This document shows, one piece after another, positions 24,512-33,438 of a stretch of DNA of 64,000 nucleotides. Under the pieces are notes generated by a model. That model had not been told where the DNA came from. It did not search any database and worked only from the letters and a program-made list of their open reading frames with translations. Position numbers and translations under genes: made by a program. The DNA is from Neobacillus sp. PS3-40 (GTDB lineage Bacteria; Bacillota; Bacilli; Bacillales; Cytobacillaceae). The number at the start of each line of letters is the position of its first letter. Within the stretch, counting starts at the first letter, position 1. Where the stretch lies: contig NZ_CP133266.1 of the NCBI RefSeq assembly GCF_030915485.1, positions 2,232,001 through 2,296,000 on the forward strand, given 5' to 3'.

Positions 24512-25855
24512 CTATGCTGCTTTCTTAAGAGTCATATCCTTATTAAATTTAACTTTTTCAAAAATACTCCCTATTATAAAACCAAGCAAACCAGGAATGA
24601 CCCAACCGAAGCCCTTATTTTGCAAAGGAACAGTAGATAATAATTCTGAAAATGAACCATTTAAAAAGGTAGAATTGATGATTTCCATCAAGCTAAATAA
24701 TCCGACTAGACCAATTGTCATGACATAAACTGGTCGTTGCTTAAAAGGCAATCGATCATGTAAAAGACCTAAAATAATTAAGGTAATTGCCATTGGATAC
24801 AATAAATCCAGCACCGGGACAGATACTTTTAATATTTGAGATAGACCAAGATTTGCAACAAAACCACTGACCAAGCATAAAAGGATTGCCCATTTTATAT
24901 AAGATAATTTTGGGAAAACACTTGAAAAATATTGAGCACATGATGTGATTAATCCGATACAAACACTTAAACACGCTAATGTGAAAATTAATCCTAAAAC
25001 AATTGTTCCGCTAGTACCAAACAATTGATGTAACACTGTACTTAATACAATGGCTCCATTATCAACTTTTCCTGTTACCTGCGCCGATGCTCCTATGTAT
25101 GCAATCACTAAATAACAAAAAGTTAAAAGCACCCCGCAAATTAGCCCAAATATCGCTAAATATTTTACCTGTAAGGTTTGTTTGCTTATCTTTTTACTTC
25201 TAAAAATATTGGTAAATACAATTCCATAAATTAATGCGCAAATGGCATCCATTGTTTGATATCCATCTAAAAATCCTTGTGAGATTGGATTCTCTTTATA
25301 TGATAAAGTAGCTTCTTTGAAGTCTGGTAAATCAGTAAATAGAGCTTTGATAAAAACAATGATGATTAATACTAGTAAAGAAGGTGTTAAAATTTTTCCA
25401 AATCTATCTACTAATTTGGATGGCGATTTTGCGAACCAAAAAACGATACTAAAGAATACTACTGTATAAACCAAAAGCCCGATCGGCGAAGACTCGATTG
25501 TATTTGGTAAAAAGGGCTTCACTCCCATTTCATAAGCAAGGCTGCCTGCACGGGGAATGGCGAGGCCTGGTCCTATTGACAAATAAATGGCCATTGGAAA
25601 AAGTAAAGCAAAAGTAGGATTAACTCTATTTACTAGAGTATCGAATGTTCCTGATTTTGCAATAGCTATAAAAGCTAATACAGAGAGACCCGCATCTGAA
25701 ATAATAAAACCCATATCCGCTTGCCATACATTTTCTCCTGCAGCATGCCCCAAATAGGCTGGAAAAATTAAATTTCCTGCACCAAATACCATTGAAAATA
25801 ACATAAAGCCAATAAACATGATTTCTCTATTGGTTAATTTATTCAAACAATCCAC
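24512..25855 (-). CDS. brnQ: Branched-chain amino acid carrier
   Basis: A 447-residue sodium/proton-coupled importer for leucine, isoleucine and valine of the LIVCS family, with 12 hydrophobic segments. The N-terminal family block FGAGNLIFPAYLGHAAGENV (about 24-43) and GPGLAIPRAGSLAYEMGV are conserved. Start ATG at 25855 is preceded by GAGGTGG. No leucine-responsive leader or T-box was recognised upstream. It lies between the ans locus and a LysR gene, both separated from it by terminators, so it is probably transcribed alone. Confidence 0.93.
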   Translation of the reverse strand: MDCLNKLTNREIMFIGFMLFSMVFGAGNLIFPAYLGHAAGENVWQADMGFIISDAGLSVLAFIAIAKSGTFDTLVNRVNPTFALLFPMAIYLSIGPGLAIPRAGSLAYEMGVKPFLPNTIESSPIGLLVYTVVFFSIVFWFAKSPSKLVDRFGKILTPSLLVLIIIVFIKALFTDLPDFKEATLSYKENPISQGFLDGYQTMDAICALIYGIVFTNIFRSKKISKQTLQVKYLAIFGLICGVLLTFCYLVIAYIGASAQVTGKVDNGAIVLSTVLHQLFGTSGTIVLGLIFTLACLSVCIGLITSCAQYFSSVFPKLSYIKWAILLCLVSGFVANLGLSQILKVSVPVLDLLYPMAITLIILGLLHDRLPFKQRPVYVMTIGLVGLFSLMEIINSTFLNGSFSELLSTVPLQNKGFGWVIPGLLGFIIGSIFEKVKFNKDMTLKKAA

Positions 25856-26009
25856 CTCAACCCAAAATTGTTATATTAAAATACTTTTTTATTCTATCAG
25901 ATATCCGTCCTACTTTAATATTACATATGAAAAATTACTATATATTTCACTAAATTAGAAATAATCCTCTTTATTAAACTTTTTGTGCCATTTCACTAAA
26001 TAATGAATA

Positions 26010-26050
26010 AAAGGCTACCAACCCAATAATAAGTCGGTAACCTCTTTTTT
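26010..26050 (-). terminator. Terminator downstream of the LysR gene
   Basis: Imperfect arms AGGCTACC and GGTAACCT around AACCCAATAATAAGTC. T-rich on both strands, so it could act in either direction. Confidence 0.55.
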
Positions 26051-26184
26051 AAGCAAAAAATATTTCTTTTTTGAAATTACCAAATGATCCCCCTTTTTCT
26101 TCTAGTAAAAAGGCCTTTTCTACCTACATATGACAAAGTCCATTAAATTAATGTCCATCTTAATAAGTTTAAAGTGCTACTTAT

Positions 26185-27075
26185 TCAATGCTCTTCACCC
26201 TGTAACACCAATGTCTCAATAAAATTTACAAAGGCCTTCACAACGTTCCACTCCAATGATTCTTTATGATAATACATCCATGTTCTGCGTAGTATCGGAT
26301 TTCCTTTTTGATCATTTAAATCAATTTTATATAATTCTTTAATGTCCTTGAGCATTCGACTGGCTAAGATACCGTAGCCCAATCCATTGATAACCATTTC
26401 CTTGCATGTATCAACCTGATCTACTTCGATACTAATTGAAGGCGGCAGTGTATAGTTTTCGGTCCACCAATTATCAATTAATGATTTTAATAAGTAATCT
26501 CCGCTATAGTTAATTCTGGGGAGATGAGGCAAATCAGCAAGATCGATCTCTTCCTTAGATGCTATAGATATTGTTTCTTCAAATAATAAATGTTTCTTTA
26601 ATCCTCTGTAGCTATAGTCGCCTCGAACAAATGCGATATGAACATCCTTATTGTGAATTAGTTGTGTTACATCTTTACTCCAACCTGTCGTCAGTTTAAA
26701 TTCCACATAAGGATACTGTTGTTTAAATAATTTCAGAATTTGGGCCAGTTCATAATTGGCAAAAAAGTTAGATACACCTAATTTCAATGTTCCCACAACT
26801 TCATTACCTATATTATGACTCATATTCCGAACATGTCTCTTTATATTGCTATATTGGGCAAGGATATCATCGGCACATTGAACAAGATATTCGCCCTGTG
26901 GGGTAAAATGAACCCCTCTGCTTTCTCGTGTTACTATTTTGACACCTAATTCTTCCTGCATGTGCTTTAAACGATTAGTTAATGCAGGCTGGGTAATAAA
27001 CAAAAGCCTTGCCGCTCTCGTTATATTTTTCTGACTATAGAGGACCTTCAGTATTTCCCAATCACGGTAATCCAC
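26185..27075 (-). CDS. LysR family transcriptional regulator
   Basis: 296 residues with an N-terminal winged helix (about 1-60: VLYSQKNITRAARLLFITQP then ALTNRLKHMQEELGVKIV) and a periplasmic-binding-protein-like effector domain (about 90-290). It resembles the CitR/YraN-type single regulators; the ligand is unknown. LysR proteins often control the divergent gene. Here that is a 52-residue open frame starting at 27330, 254 bp away. Weak evidence for its target beyond that. Confidence 0.88.
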   Translation of the reverse strand: MDYRDWEILKVLYSQKNITRAARLLFITQPALTNRLKHMQEELGVKIVTRESRGVHFTPQGEYLVQCADDILAQYSNIKRHVRNMSHNIGNEVVGTLKLGVSNFFANYELAQILKLFKQQYPYVEFKLTTGWSKDVTQLIHNKDVHIAFVRGDYSYRGLKKHLLFEETISIASKEEIDLADLPHLPRINYSGDYLLKSLIDNWWTENYTLPPSISIEVDQVDTCKEMVINGLGYGILASRMLKDIKELYKIDLNDQKGNPILRRTWMYYHKESLEWNVVKAFVNFIETLVLQGEEH

Positions 27076-27329
27076 TATTCTCCCCCTAATTTTTCCATAT
27101 AAAAGTTTTTTATATCATACTATAACTTTTTAGCATTTTATTTATTTTCATTATTGCATTATCATTGGTCTGTAGCAATTAATAATTACTTCATCAAACT
27201 TGAAGCAGTACTTTATTAAAGCTAAATCACCCATAAGGTTAAATATAGCTTATGAATCTTTATCCGTATTTATTTCTATCCAATCAGCATGACTGAAGTA
27301 ACTTTTTTTAAAAAATAGGAGGCATTTTT

Positions 27330-27488
27330 ATGTGGATTATAACTCGTTATATAGATTCAAATATTTCCATGTTCGAATTTGAAACTGAAAAAGAAGCAAG
27401 AGAGGCTCTCAAAAAGATAGAGGGCTATAAAATTCTTACTGAAGTTATTTACTTCAATGATCCGTGTTTTCAACAGGAAGCAGCTTAA
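27330..27488 (+). CDS. Small hypothetical protein, 52 residues
   Basis: ATG 8 bp after a perfect AGGAGG (27317-27322). Product begins MWIITRYIDSNISMFEFETE and ends FNDPCFQQEAA. The predicted pattern (short strand, helix KEAREALKKIEGY, strand KILTEVIYF) resembles a small ferredoxin-like alpha/beta fold. I do not recognise a family. The strong ribosome site and the position divergent from a LysR gene support a real, regulated gene. Confidence 0.65.
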   Translation: MWIITRYIDSNISMFEFETEKEAREALKKIEGYKILTEVIYFNDPCFQQEAA

Positions 27489-27544
27489 TATATTTACGTT
27501 CTAATGAGGGGTACTATCAAATACCTCACTGAACAGCTAGCCCC

Positions 27545-27700
27545 TCATTCATAATTTAGAGTATAACAATTTAAACAAATCATGCTTAAAAAGAGCAGTC
27601 TTATAATGATCTGCCCAGATTGTTGAGAAAGGGGTATTTTCTCAGCAATCTTTTTCATGTTTTGACAAGCTAGAGAAAAGAGAGCCATAAAGAAAACTTG
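27545..27700 (-). pseudogene. Possible transposase C-terminal remnant (IS1182-like)
   Basis: On the minus strand the frame VFFMALFSLACQNMKKIAEK resembles the C-terminal helix found at the end of IS1182-type transposases (ALACQN-x-KKIA). It is followed by about 28 residues and a stop at 27545. The upstream part of the frame is repeat DNA, not transposase. Low-confidence identification from one short block. Confidence 0.35.
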
Positions 27701-27769
27701 GCTAGCGCCAAGCCTTAGCGCCGGCGATTGCCTAGTTGTCCTTATGCGATTTAAGTGTTGATTAATCTT

Positions 27770-28073
27770 TACTACTTGTAGATGAAAAATCCTCTTAAAT
27801 AATTGAAGGCTTTTCCTTACTCGGGTAACCAGCGACAATAAAATAAGCGGAGATTTTTCGGGTAGATGCAGAATGGAGCTCATTTCGGGGTAAATAAGCG
27901 GAGGGTTTCCGGTTATGCAAAGCAAAGTCCCCCATTTTTGAGGTTTTTGAGTCAATAGGCGGAATCTCTCCTTCTATTTAAGCTAATTTCAATCCAATTT
28001 ACTAATTAAGAGAAATTTTTCCGTCTATTTATCAAACCAGGTGCTTAATCTGATCCCCAACCGATTAGAGATG
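27770..28073 (+). repeat. 304-bp long repeat, copy B
   Basis: Second copy of the sequence at 20689-20991, same orientation. It is preceded (27690-27760) by a GC-richer hairpin-forming stretch, GGCTAGCGCCAAGCC and GCGCCGGCGATTGCC, shared with about 6630-6690. Confidence 0.8.
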
Positions 28074-28074
28074 A

Positions 28075-28345
28075 CCCTCATGGTCCCAGATGCGGGAATC
28101 AGCATCTTTTTTTCGACTAGTTGAGAGAGTATTTTTTTACCGTCTTGTCACTTAACCTCAGAAACTTCTCGACTTCTACAGGTGATATGGCTTCTCCTTT
28201 TCAAATCGCTAGCCGAAGCACTTCCTTTTCGACAAAGGACAGAGAGGTCTGATCCAGTTTATCACCCATCCATCGGCCAATCACCAACTGATTTTGGCGT
28301 TCCAGGCTGTTGGAAAATTGCCACCTGCTTATGTTCTTCAGGTGA
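28075..28345 (-). pseudogene. Remnant of a winged-helix-like gene
   Basis: Minus-strand frames read WQFSNSLERQNQLVIGRWMG and SFVEKEVLRLAI, a stop, then KGEAISPVEVEKFLRLSDKT and, one frame over, KKILSQLVEKKMLIPASG, TMRV. The second half looks like a C-terminal winged helix. The internal stop and frame change mark it as decayed. The terminal MLIPASG peptide also occurs at 21004-21034. The parent family was not identified. Confidence 0.45.
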
Positions 28346-28387
28346 ACTTGTTTTAGCCTCCCCATCCTTAAGGAGAGGCATTTGACT

Positions 28388-28438
28388 AAAAACCTCTACT
28401 TATGATAAGGTTCAGCGCACCTGTATAACAGGCGGTTT
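28388..28438 (+). repeat. rlmH-end repeat / SCC-like att candidate
   Basis: AAAAACCTCTACTTATGATA then AGGTTCAGC, closed by GCGGTTT instead of GAGGTTTTT. Same orientation as the rlmH end. It lies between the decayed, repeat-rich stretch and the end of the Bce-type permease gene. Confidence 0.65.
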
Positions 28439-28522
28439 GACTAATAAAAAAGGGGCCGTTTCTTGTGCTTCTTTAATGAAAGCACGAGAAACAGACCTAT
28501 CTTTACGTGATTACGCCTTATA

Positions 28523-30454
28523 CTAAAGTGCTTCTTCGATCAGTTTTTTGTAGTAGCGGATCGAGATAAGACCAAAGATGGAGTACAGTGCTGTGTATAC
28601 GATCATGACGGCGACCATCGGTGTCCAAAGTTCTGTGCCGAAAATAAACCAGCCTGATTGGACGGCAAAGTAGCTATGCAGCAGCCCGATAGCAAGAGGG
28701 ATGCCGAAGCCAAACAGCTGTTTGGCCTGGATTCCTTTCAGTAGATCACCTTGTGTAAAGCCGAGCTTCCTCAAAATCGTGTAATTTGGTTTCTCCTCTT
28801 CCCCCTCACCCATTTGTTTAAAATAAAGAATACAGCCTGACGTTACCAAAAATGTTAATCCCAAAAAGCCAACAATAAACATCGTTAACCCAATACTTTT
28901 CTTTTGCATGTTGCTCATTTCCAAAACCGATTCATGGACGCTGGAATCACTAAACTTCAATCCTTTAAAAATCATATTCGCTTTTTCAAGCTGATCCTTA
29001 TTCTTTAAGTTGATTCCAATATATAACGAAACGTGATTTGCACCATTTTTCAAGCGGGTAAAAGCAGATTCATCGACAATTGCGACAGGAAAGCCACCAA
29101 CGGTATAATTCCATGATAGAATGTAATCCTTTTTTAATCCTAAATAGTTAAGATGTACTCGTTCCTTTTGTACCTTAAAATCAATTGACCCGGAGTCTTT
29201 TAATTTCATAAATTTTTGCAATAAATCACTGTAACCTGTAAAAATGGCATCGCCCGGACGGACATCTGTTCCAGTGACAGCTTTGTCACTGACAACAGAA
29301 ATCGTTGTCTTTCTTGGATCAGAATTTAACCCCTTTATATGTTCAACCATAATCGCTTGCAGGTTAATCTTTGCCTGAACCACATCAATCCTTTTTTCCG
29401 AATAAAGAATTTTCTTTGCATCCAACTCCTTCAAAAACATTTCTGCGTCCTGACTTTTTGTAAACGCAAAATCTGCAGCAACCTGATTTTTTGCTGTTTT
29501 TTCAGCAGAATAGTAGGAAATATAGCTTAACGACAATAAACCAATTGCCAGTGCCGAAACCGTGGTAATAATCGTTAACAATAACGCATTTGATTTGATT
29601 CGAAACATAATCGAGGATAGCGATAATACTTCATTAATCGTTAAATAGCCGTCTTTCTTTTTCCGGATCATTGCAAAAATAAACCTGATCGAGCCTTTGT
29701 AAAATAAATACGTTCCGATAATAACGGACGCCAGGATAAAAATCATTGCCCCGGCCAGCCAAGGTAGGCTTGTAAAATCACCATCAAACAATTTGGAAGA
29801 AACATAGTAGCCAAGAAGAATCAACAGAATTCCGGTAATACCCATGGCAATTTCAACCGTTGAGACTTTTTTCACCTTATTTTCAGACGAGGACAAAACA
29901 CGAAATAACGCTAAAATGCTTTGTTTTTTCATAAATGCATAATTCATCAACAGGATCACAACAAAGATGGCGCCAAAAACCACAAGTGTTTGAATGAGTG
30001 CCTGTGTTGAAAAATGCAGTGTGGCGATTGCTTTCACCGTTGTGATTTTATACAAGATCATGATAAGTAATTTCGACCCCGAAAATCCAAGCAAAATTCC
30101 AACCAGCAGTGAACCAAAATACAGAATAATGTTTTCAGTGCTGAGGATACGAAAAATCCTGTTTTTCGTCATCCCAATTAATTGAAACAACCCGATCTCC
30201 TGGCTGCGCCGCTTCAAAAAAATGTTATTGGCATAAATCAGAAAGATTGTGACAATCGTAATCAGCAGGACAGAGGCGGTCTTGATCGCTGCAGCGCCTT
30301 TGATCGAGCCTTTCGTGGCATCCATGGCCGGGTCATATTGCAAGGTCACAAATGCAAAATAGAGGGCCGCGCTAAAGATCAATGCAAACACATAGAGATA
30401 ATAGTTTTTTAGATTTTTTTTCAGATTGCGGAGAATCAGCTGATTAATGCTCAT
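28523..30454 (-). CDS. Bce-type ABC transporter permease
   Basis: 643 residues, matching the BceB/YtsD/VraG architecture: ten transmembrane helices with a large extracellular sensing domain of about 200 residues between helices 7 and 8 (about residues 310-510), and FtsX-like segments on both sides. These permeases bind a peptide antibiotic-lipid complex, free the lipid target, and pass a signal to the partner kinase. The gene overlaps the ATPase gene by 11 bp. The target peptide (bacitracin, lantibiotic or other) cannot be told from sequence. Last gene of the four-gene module. Confidence 0.92.
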   Translation of the reverse strand: MSINQLILRNLKKNLKNYYLYVFALIFSAALYFAFVTLQYDPAMDATKGSIKGAAAIKTASVLLITIVTIFLIYANNIFLKRRSQEIGLFQLIGMTKNRIFRILSTENIILYFGSLLVGILLGFSGSKLLIMILYKITTVKAIATLHFSTQALIQTLVVFGAIFVVILLMNYAFMKKQSILALFRVLSSSENKVKKVSTVEIAMGITGILLILLGYYVSSKLFDGDFTSLPWLAGAMIFILASVIIGTYLFYKGSIRFIFAMIRKKKDGYLTINEVLSLSSIMFRIKSNALLLTIITTVSALAIGLLSLSYISYYSAEKTAKNQVAADFAFTKSQDAEMFLKELDAKKILYSEKRIDVVQAKINLQAIMVEHIKGLNSDPRKTTISVVSDKAVTGTDVRPGDAIFTGYSDLLQKFMKLKDSGSIDFKVQKERVHLNYLGLKKDYILSWNYTVGGFPVAIVDESAFTRLKNGANHVSLYIGINLKNKDQLEKANMIFKGLKFSDSSVHESVLEMSNMQKKSIGLTMFIVGFLGLTFLVTSGCILYFKQMGEGEEEKPNYTILRKLGFTQGDLLKGIQAKQLFGFGIPLAIGLLHSYFAVQSGWFIFGTELWTPMVAVMIVYTALYSIFGLISIRYYKKLIEEAL

Positions 30455-31205
30455 ATTGCACCCCGCTTAACACACCTTGCGTTTTCATGATGTCATTAAA
30501 AAATGTCTGCCTTGATTGCTCGCCCTTGGTTAGCTGAGTATAAATCTGACCGTCTTTTATAAATATAACCCTGCTGCAGAAGCTTGCCGCGGCAGGATCA
30601 TGGGTGACCATAACGATCGTGGTGCTACGTTTTTGATTTAATTGGTTTAACTTGTTTAATAAATCGGACGCCGACTTGGAGTCGAGGGCACCGGTTGGTT
30701 CATCAGCAAAAATAATGCTCGGCTCATGGATAAACGCCCGTGCCGCAGAGGTCCGTTGTTTCTGTCCCCCGGAAATTTCATTTGGATACTTGTCTTTACT
30801 ATCATAGATGCCGAGTTCTTCTGCGACTGCCTGGAATTTTTGCTGTGCCTCCTGCTTTGGCACTTTTGAAATTGACAACGGCAGGATGATGTTTTCTTTC
30901 ACCGTCAGGGTGTCGAGGAGGTTATATTCCTGAAAAATAAACCCTAAATGGTTTTTTCGGAATTCGGCCAGCTGTTTTTCCTTCATTCCGGTCATTTCAG
31001 TTCCTTCAATAATGATCGAACCGCCGCTTACTTTATCAATCGAGGACAGGACGTTGAGCAAGGTCGTTTTTCCGGACCCTGAAGCCCCCATGATCCCAAC
31101 AAATTCCCCCTTTTCGATTGTTATATCAAGACCTTTCAACACTTCTTGTCTATTAAATTTGTTTCCATAGGATTTATGAATTTTCACTGCTTCTAAAATT
31201 GCCAT
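30444..31205 (-). CDS. Bce-type ABC transporter ATPase
   Basis: 253 residues with a complete ABC ATPase set: Walker [13 protein letters not shown] (about 40-51), Q-loop FQEYNLL, signature ISGGQKQR, Walker [13 protein letters not shown] and the H-loop VTHDP. It closely follows BceA/YtsC/MacB-type ATPases, partners of the permease whose start it overlaps. AAGGAG precedes the ATG. Transcription probably starts from the promoter between the kinase gene and this gene, controlled by the palindrome at 31294-31317. Confidence 0.95.
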   Translation of the reverse strand: MAILEAVKIHKSYGNKFNRQEVLKGLDITIEKGEFVGIMGASGSGKTTLLNVLSSIDKVSGGSIIIEGTEMTGMKEKQLAEFRKNHLGFIFQEYNLLDTLTVKENIILPLSISKVPKQEAQQKFQAVAEELGIYDSKDKYPNEISGGQKQRTSAARAFIHEPSIIFADEPTGALDSKSASDLLNKLNQLNQKRSTTIVMVTHDPAAASFCSRVIFIKDGQIYTQLTKGEQSRQTFFNDIMKTQGVLSGVQYEH

Positions 31206-31239
31206 TTCAGCACACTCCTTACTTTGTTCATACTTCTTT

Positions 31240-31317
31240 ATTATAAAAAAGGGCTACATCCTTTTCCTTCGATTATCCGAACAAATAACAAAAGCATGTG
31301 ACATTTTTGTCACATGC
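31240..31317 (-). promoter_or_regulatory. BceR-type operator and promoter of the ABC genes
   Basis: GCATGTGACA and TGTCACATGC separated by TTTT (31294-31317). The core TGACA-N4-TGTCA fits the TNACA-N4-TGTNA pattern of BceR-like sites. Downstream on the minus strand a TATAAT (31242-31247) has no good -35, as expected for an activator-dependent promoter. The palindrome contains the kinase stop codon and could equally form a hairpin in the kinase mRNA. Confidence 0.6.
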
Positions 31318-32314
31318 GGGTAATCCTCGTAAAGTCATTCCTTTTTGGAAAAATCAAGGAAAACGTGGTTCCTTCTCCTGAAGTGGAGGTGACCTCCATC
31401 GTAATAAGCAGCGGTTTTACTGCCTTTTTTGCTAAAAATAACCCCATGCCCGTTGCAGAATGGTCCTGATGGTTAGTTGTTGAAGTAAAGCCTTTATCAA
31501 AAATGCGCGGCAAATCCTTTGGGTCGATGCCTCTTCCAAAATCCTCAACAGTCATGATCGTTTGTTCATTCTCCTGGTAACTTTTAATTTTAATGTCGGA
31601 TGCCTCACTGTATTTAACCGCATTCGTCAAAAGCTGCCTGATAATAAACGCGAGCCATTTGCCATCACTTAAGACGGACGCCTCCTCCAATTCCACTTCA
31701 AAACCAATTTTTTTCTGAATGCACCATGATTGCAAATCCTTGATTTCCTTAAAAATGACCAATTTTAAATCTACCGTTTCAATATAAAGATCATTTTCCA
31801 AAAACGGCAGCCGTTTTTGATGGAGCTGCTGATCGAGCAGATGATGAATTCGAAGCCATTCCACCGTTAATTTATTTTTCATGGTGGTATCGTCCATTTT
31901 TTCGATCATTAAATGCATTGCCGTCAATGGCGTTTTGACCTCGTGAATCCAGGCAAGAAGATCATCTTTTTCTTCTTCCAGAGCAATTCTGTTTTTGGTG
32001 GTATCCTGTTTCAGCCGCACAGTCTGGCTGGTAATCGTGGTCTCAATTATTTTTTCAAAGGGACTTTCAGCCGCGGGGAAGCTTGTCATATCCAGAGTAT
32101 TATCCCATTCCAAAAGGCTTTGATAGAATTTTGTTTCCTTATTAAAACGAACAACCAGGAAAAGAAAAAATACAATCGCTGATAAAAAGACTATGTAAAG
32201 GATTGGACCCAATGGAATGGTGTTGTCGAGATAAGCAACAAATATGAGCAGGCATTGCAGAAAGATAAAAAGCAGAATCCAGCTGCGACGTTCGGTTAAA
32301 AAATTCTTGATCAT
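31310..32314 (-). CDS. Bce-type intramembrane-sensing histidine kinase
   Basis: 334 residues. Two closely spaced transmembrane helices (about 13-30 and 36-54) with almost no extracellular loop mark an intramembrane-sensing kinase like BceS. The phosphorylated histidine is in LLAWIHEVKTPLTAM (near residue 125). ATPase boxes follow: N-box RQLLTNAVKYS, G1 VEDFGRGI and G2 GMGLFLAKKA. With no sensor domain of its own it should receive its signal from the permease at 28523-30454. Its start overlaps the regulator stop (ATGA). Confidence 0.93.
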   Translation of the reverse strand: MIKNFLTERRSWILLFIFLQCLLIFVAYLDNTIPLGPILYIVFLSAIVFFLFLVVRFNKETKFYQSLLEWDNTLDMTSFPAAESPFEKIIETTITSQTVRLKQDTTKNRIALEEEKDDLLAWIHEVKTPLTAMHLMIEKMDDTTMKNKLTVEWLRIHHLLDQQLHQKRLPFLENDLYIETVDLKLVIFKEIKDLQSWCIQKKIGFEVELEEASVLSDGKWLAFIIRQLLTNAVKYSEASDIKIKSYQENEQTIMTVEDFGRGIDPKDLPRIFDKGFTSTTNHQDHSATGMGLFLAKKAVKPLLITMEVTSTSGEGTTFSLIFPKRNDFTRITRM

Positions 32315-33012
32315 ACAGGGTGTTCCTCTTCAACAGCGATATAACCCTGGCCGACCTTCGTTTCGATACATCGGCCCAAACTGAGTTCGTCGAGCTTTTT
32401 CCTGAGCCGGTTGACATTGACGGTTAATGTATTGTCGCTAACAAAGCGCTCGTCATCCCAAAGGCTTTTGATAAGATCTTCACGGCTGACGATGCGATTT
32501 TTTTGTTCAATTAATTTTTTTAAAATAAATAGTTCATTTTTGGTCAGTTCAACAGATCCAAGGTGATTGGTAACTGTGTTTTGCTGATAGTCGACCGTGG
32601 CATCGCACCACGTTTTTAGCAGTAGCTGTTCAGAGTTGTAGTTATAGACGCGGCGGAGAATCGCCTGGATTTTTGCAATAAGTACATCCGTATGGAACGG
32701 CTTTTGAATAAAATCATCTGCCCCAAGCTGCATGGCCATCACCATATCTGTGGGGTGGTCCCGTGAAGAAAGAAACAGGATAGGCACATTGGAATGGGCG
32801 CGGATCATCCGACACCAGTGAAATCCATCGAACTTCGGCAGCTGAATATCAATAATCACCAAATCAGGATTGATTGCGGTAAACTCCTGCAATACTCTGC
32901 TGAAATCCGTTATCCCATAGACATCATACGACCAGCCTTCAAGCCGCTCCTTTAACTCATCAAACAGTGTAATATCATCCTCAACCAGCAAAAATTTAAA
33001 CAACCCACTCAC
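32311..33012 (-). CDS. Bce-type response regulator (OmpR family)
   Basis: 233 residues: receiver domain (about 4-118) with the acidic pocket VEDD, phosphorylatable aspartate in LVIIDIQLPKFDG (about 55) and the lysine in DDFIQKPF; then an OmpR-type winged helix (about 135-230, VTNHLGSVELTKNELFILKK). Its presumed target is the operator upstream of the ABC genes. First gene of the module in the order regulator-kinase-ATPase-permease, transcribed leftwards. Confidence 0.93.
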   Translation of the reverse strand: MSGLFKFLLVEDDITLFDELKERLEGWSYDVYGITDFSRVLQEFTAINPDLVIIDIQLPKFDGFHWCRMIRAHSNVPILFLSSRDHPTDMVMAMQLGADDFIQKPFHTDVLIAKIQAILRRVYNYNSEQLLLKTWCDATVDYQQNTVTNHLGSVELTKNELFILKKLIEQKNRIVSREDLIKSLWDDERFVSDNTLTVNVNRLRKKLDELSLGRCIETKVGQGYIAVEEEHPV

Positions 33013-33387
33013 CCACTTTTAAGCACAGGGACAGTTCTCGTCATTATAAATGCAATCCAGAAGAACCGCCTTGTGATTATTTATTTGGAACTTATCCGCT
33101 ATTTTATTATCATTTATTTTATTTGGTAGCCCCTTATTCAACCCTAAAGCTCCTGTTTTTGTAGAAAACCCACTATCTACATAGTAAGTGCAAGACTTAG
33201 TTATGAAAAGACTAATGAAAAAAGTGCTCTTGAGATTGCAGCTTCAATAGGTATTTTCGGAATTTTTTTGGACAAGTGATTAAAATTTCAATTTGCATAT
33301 CCATTGGTTGTGAATAGCAAAATTTACTATTCTAGTGAATCATTTTAGCGTTGTTTTTTCAAGACGAAATAATGCTATTTACAACTT
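33013..33387. other. Intergenic region without a supported gene
   Basis: 375 bp between the Bce regulator start and the end of the MATE gene. One short plus-strand frame (about 33198-33282, SYEKTNEKSALEIAASIGIF) reads like protein but lacks a start and ribosome site; it may be a gene scrap. The promoter of the Bce regulator must lie at the left end. Confidence 0.35.
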
Positions 33388-33438
33388 ACTGCCCTATTTA
33401 TAATATGGTTCACCAAAACGTATCTAAGGAAGGTTTTT
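33388..33438 (+). repeat. rlmH-end repeat, degenerate copy overlapping the MATE stop
   Basis: ACTGCCCTATTTATAATATG then GTTCACC and ACGTATCTAAGGAAGGTTTTTT. It aligns with the copies at 49665 and 38932 (CTGCCTTTATTTATGGTACG, GTTCACC, TGTATCTATATGAGGTT). The last eight or so codons and the stop of the MATE gene are written within it. Confidence 0.5.

Noticed and set aside
33198-33282. Short protein-like frame between the Bce regulator and MATE genes
   Set aside because: No start or ribosome site and too short to assign; kept only as a possible gene scrap in the intergenic note.
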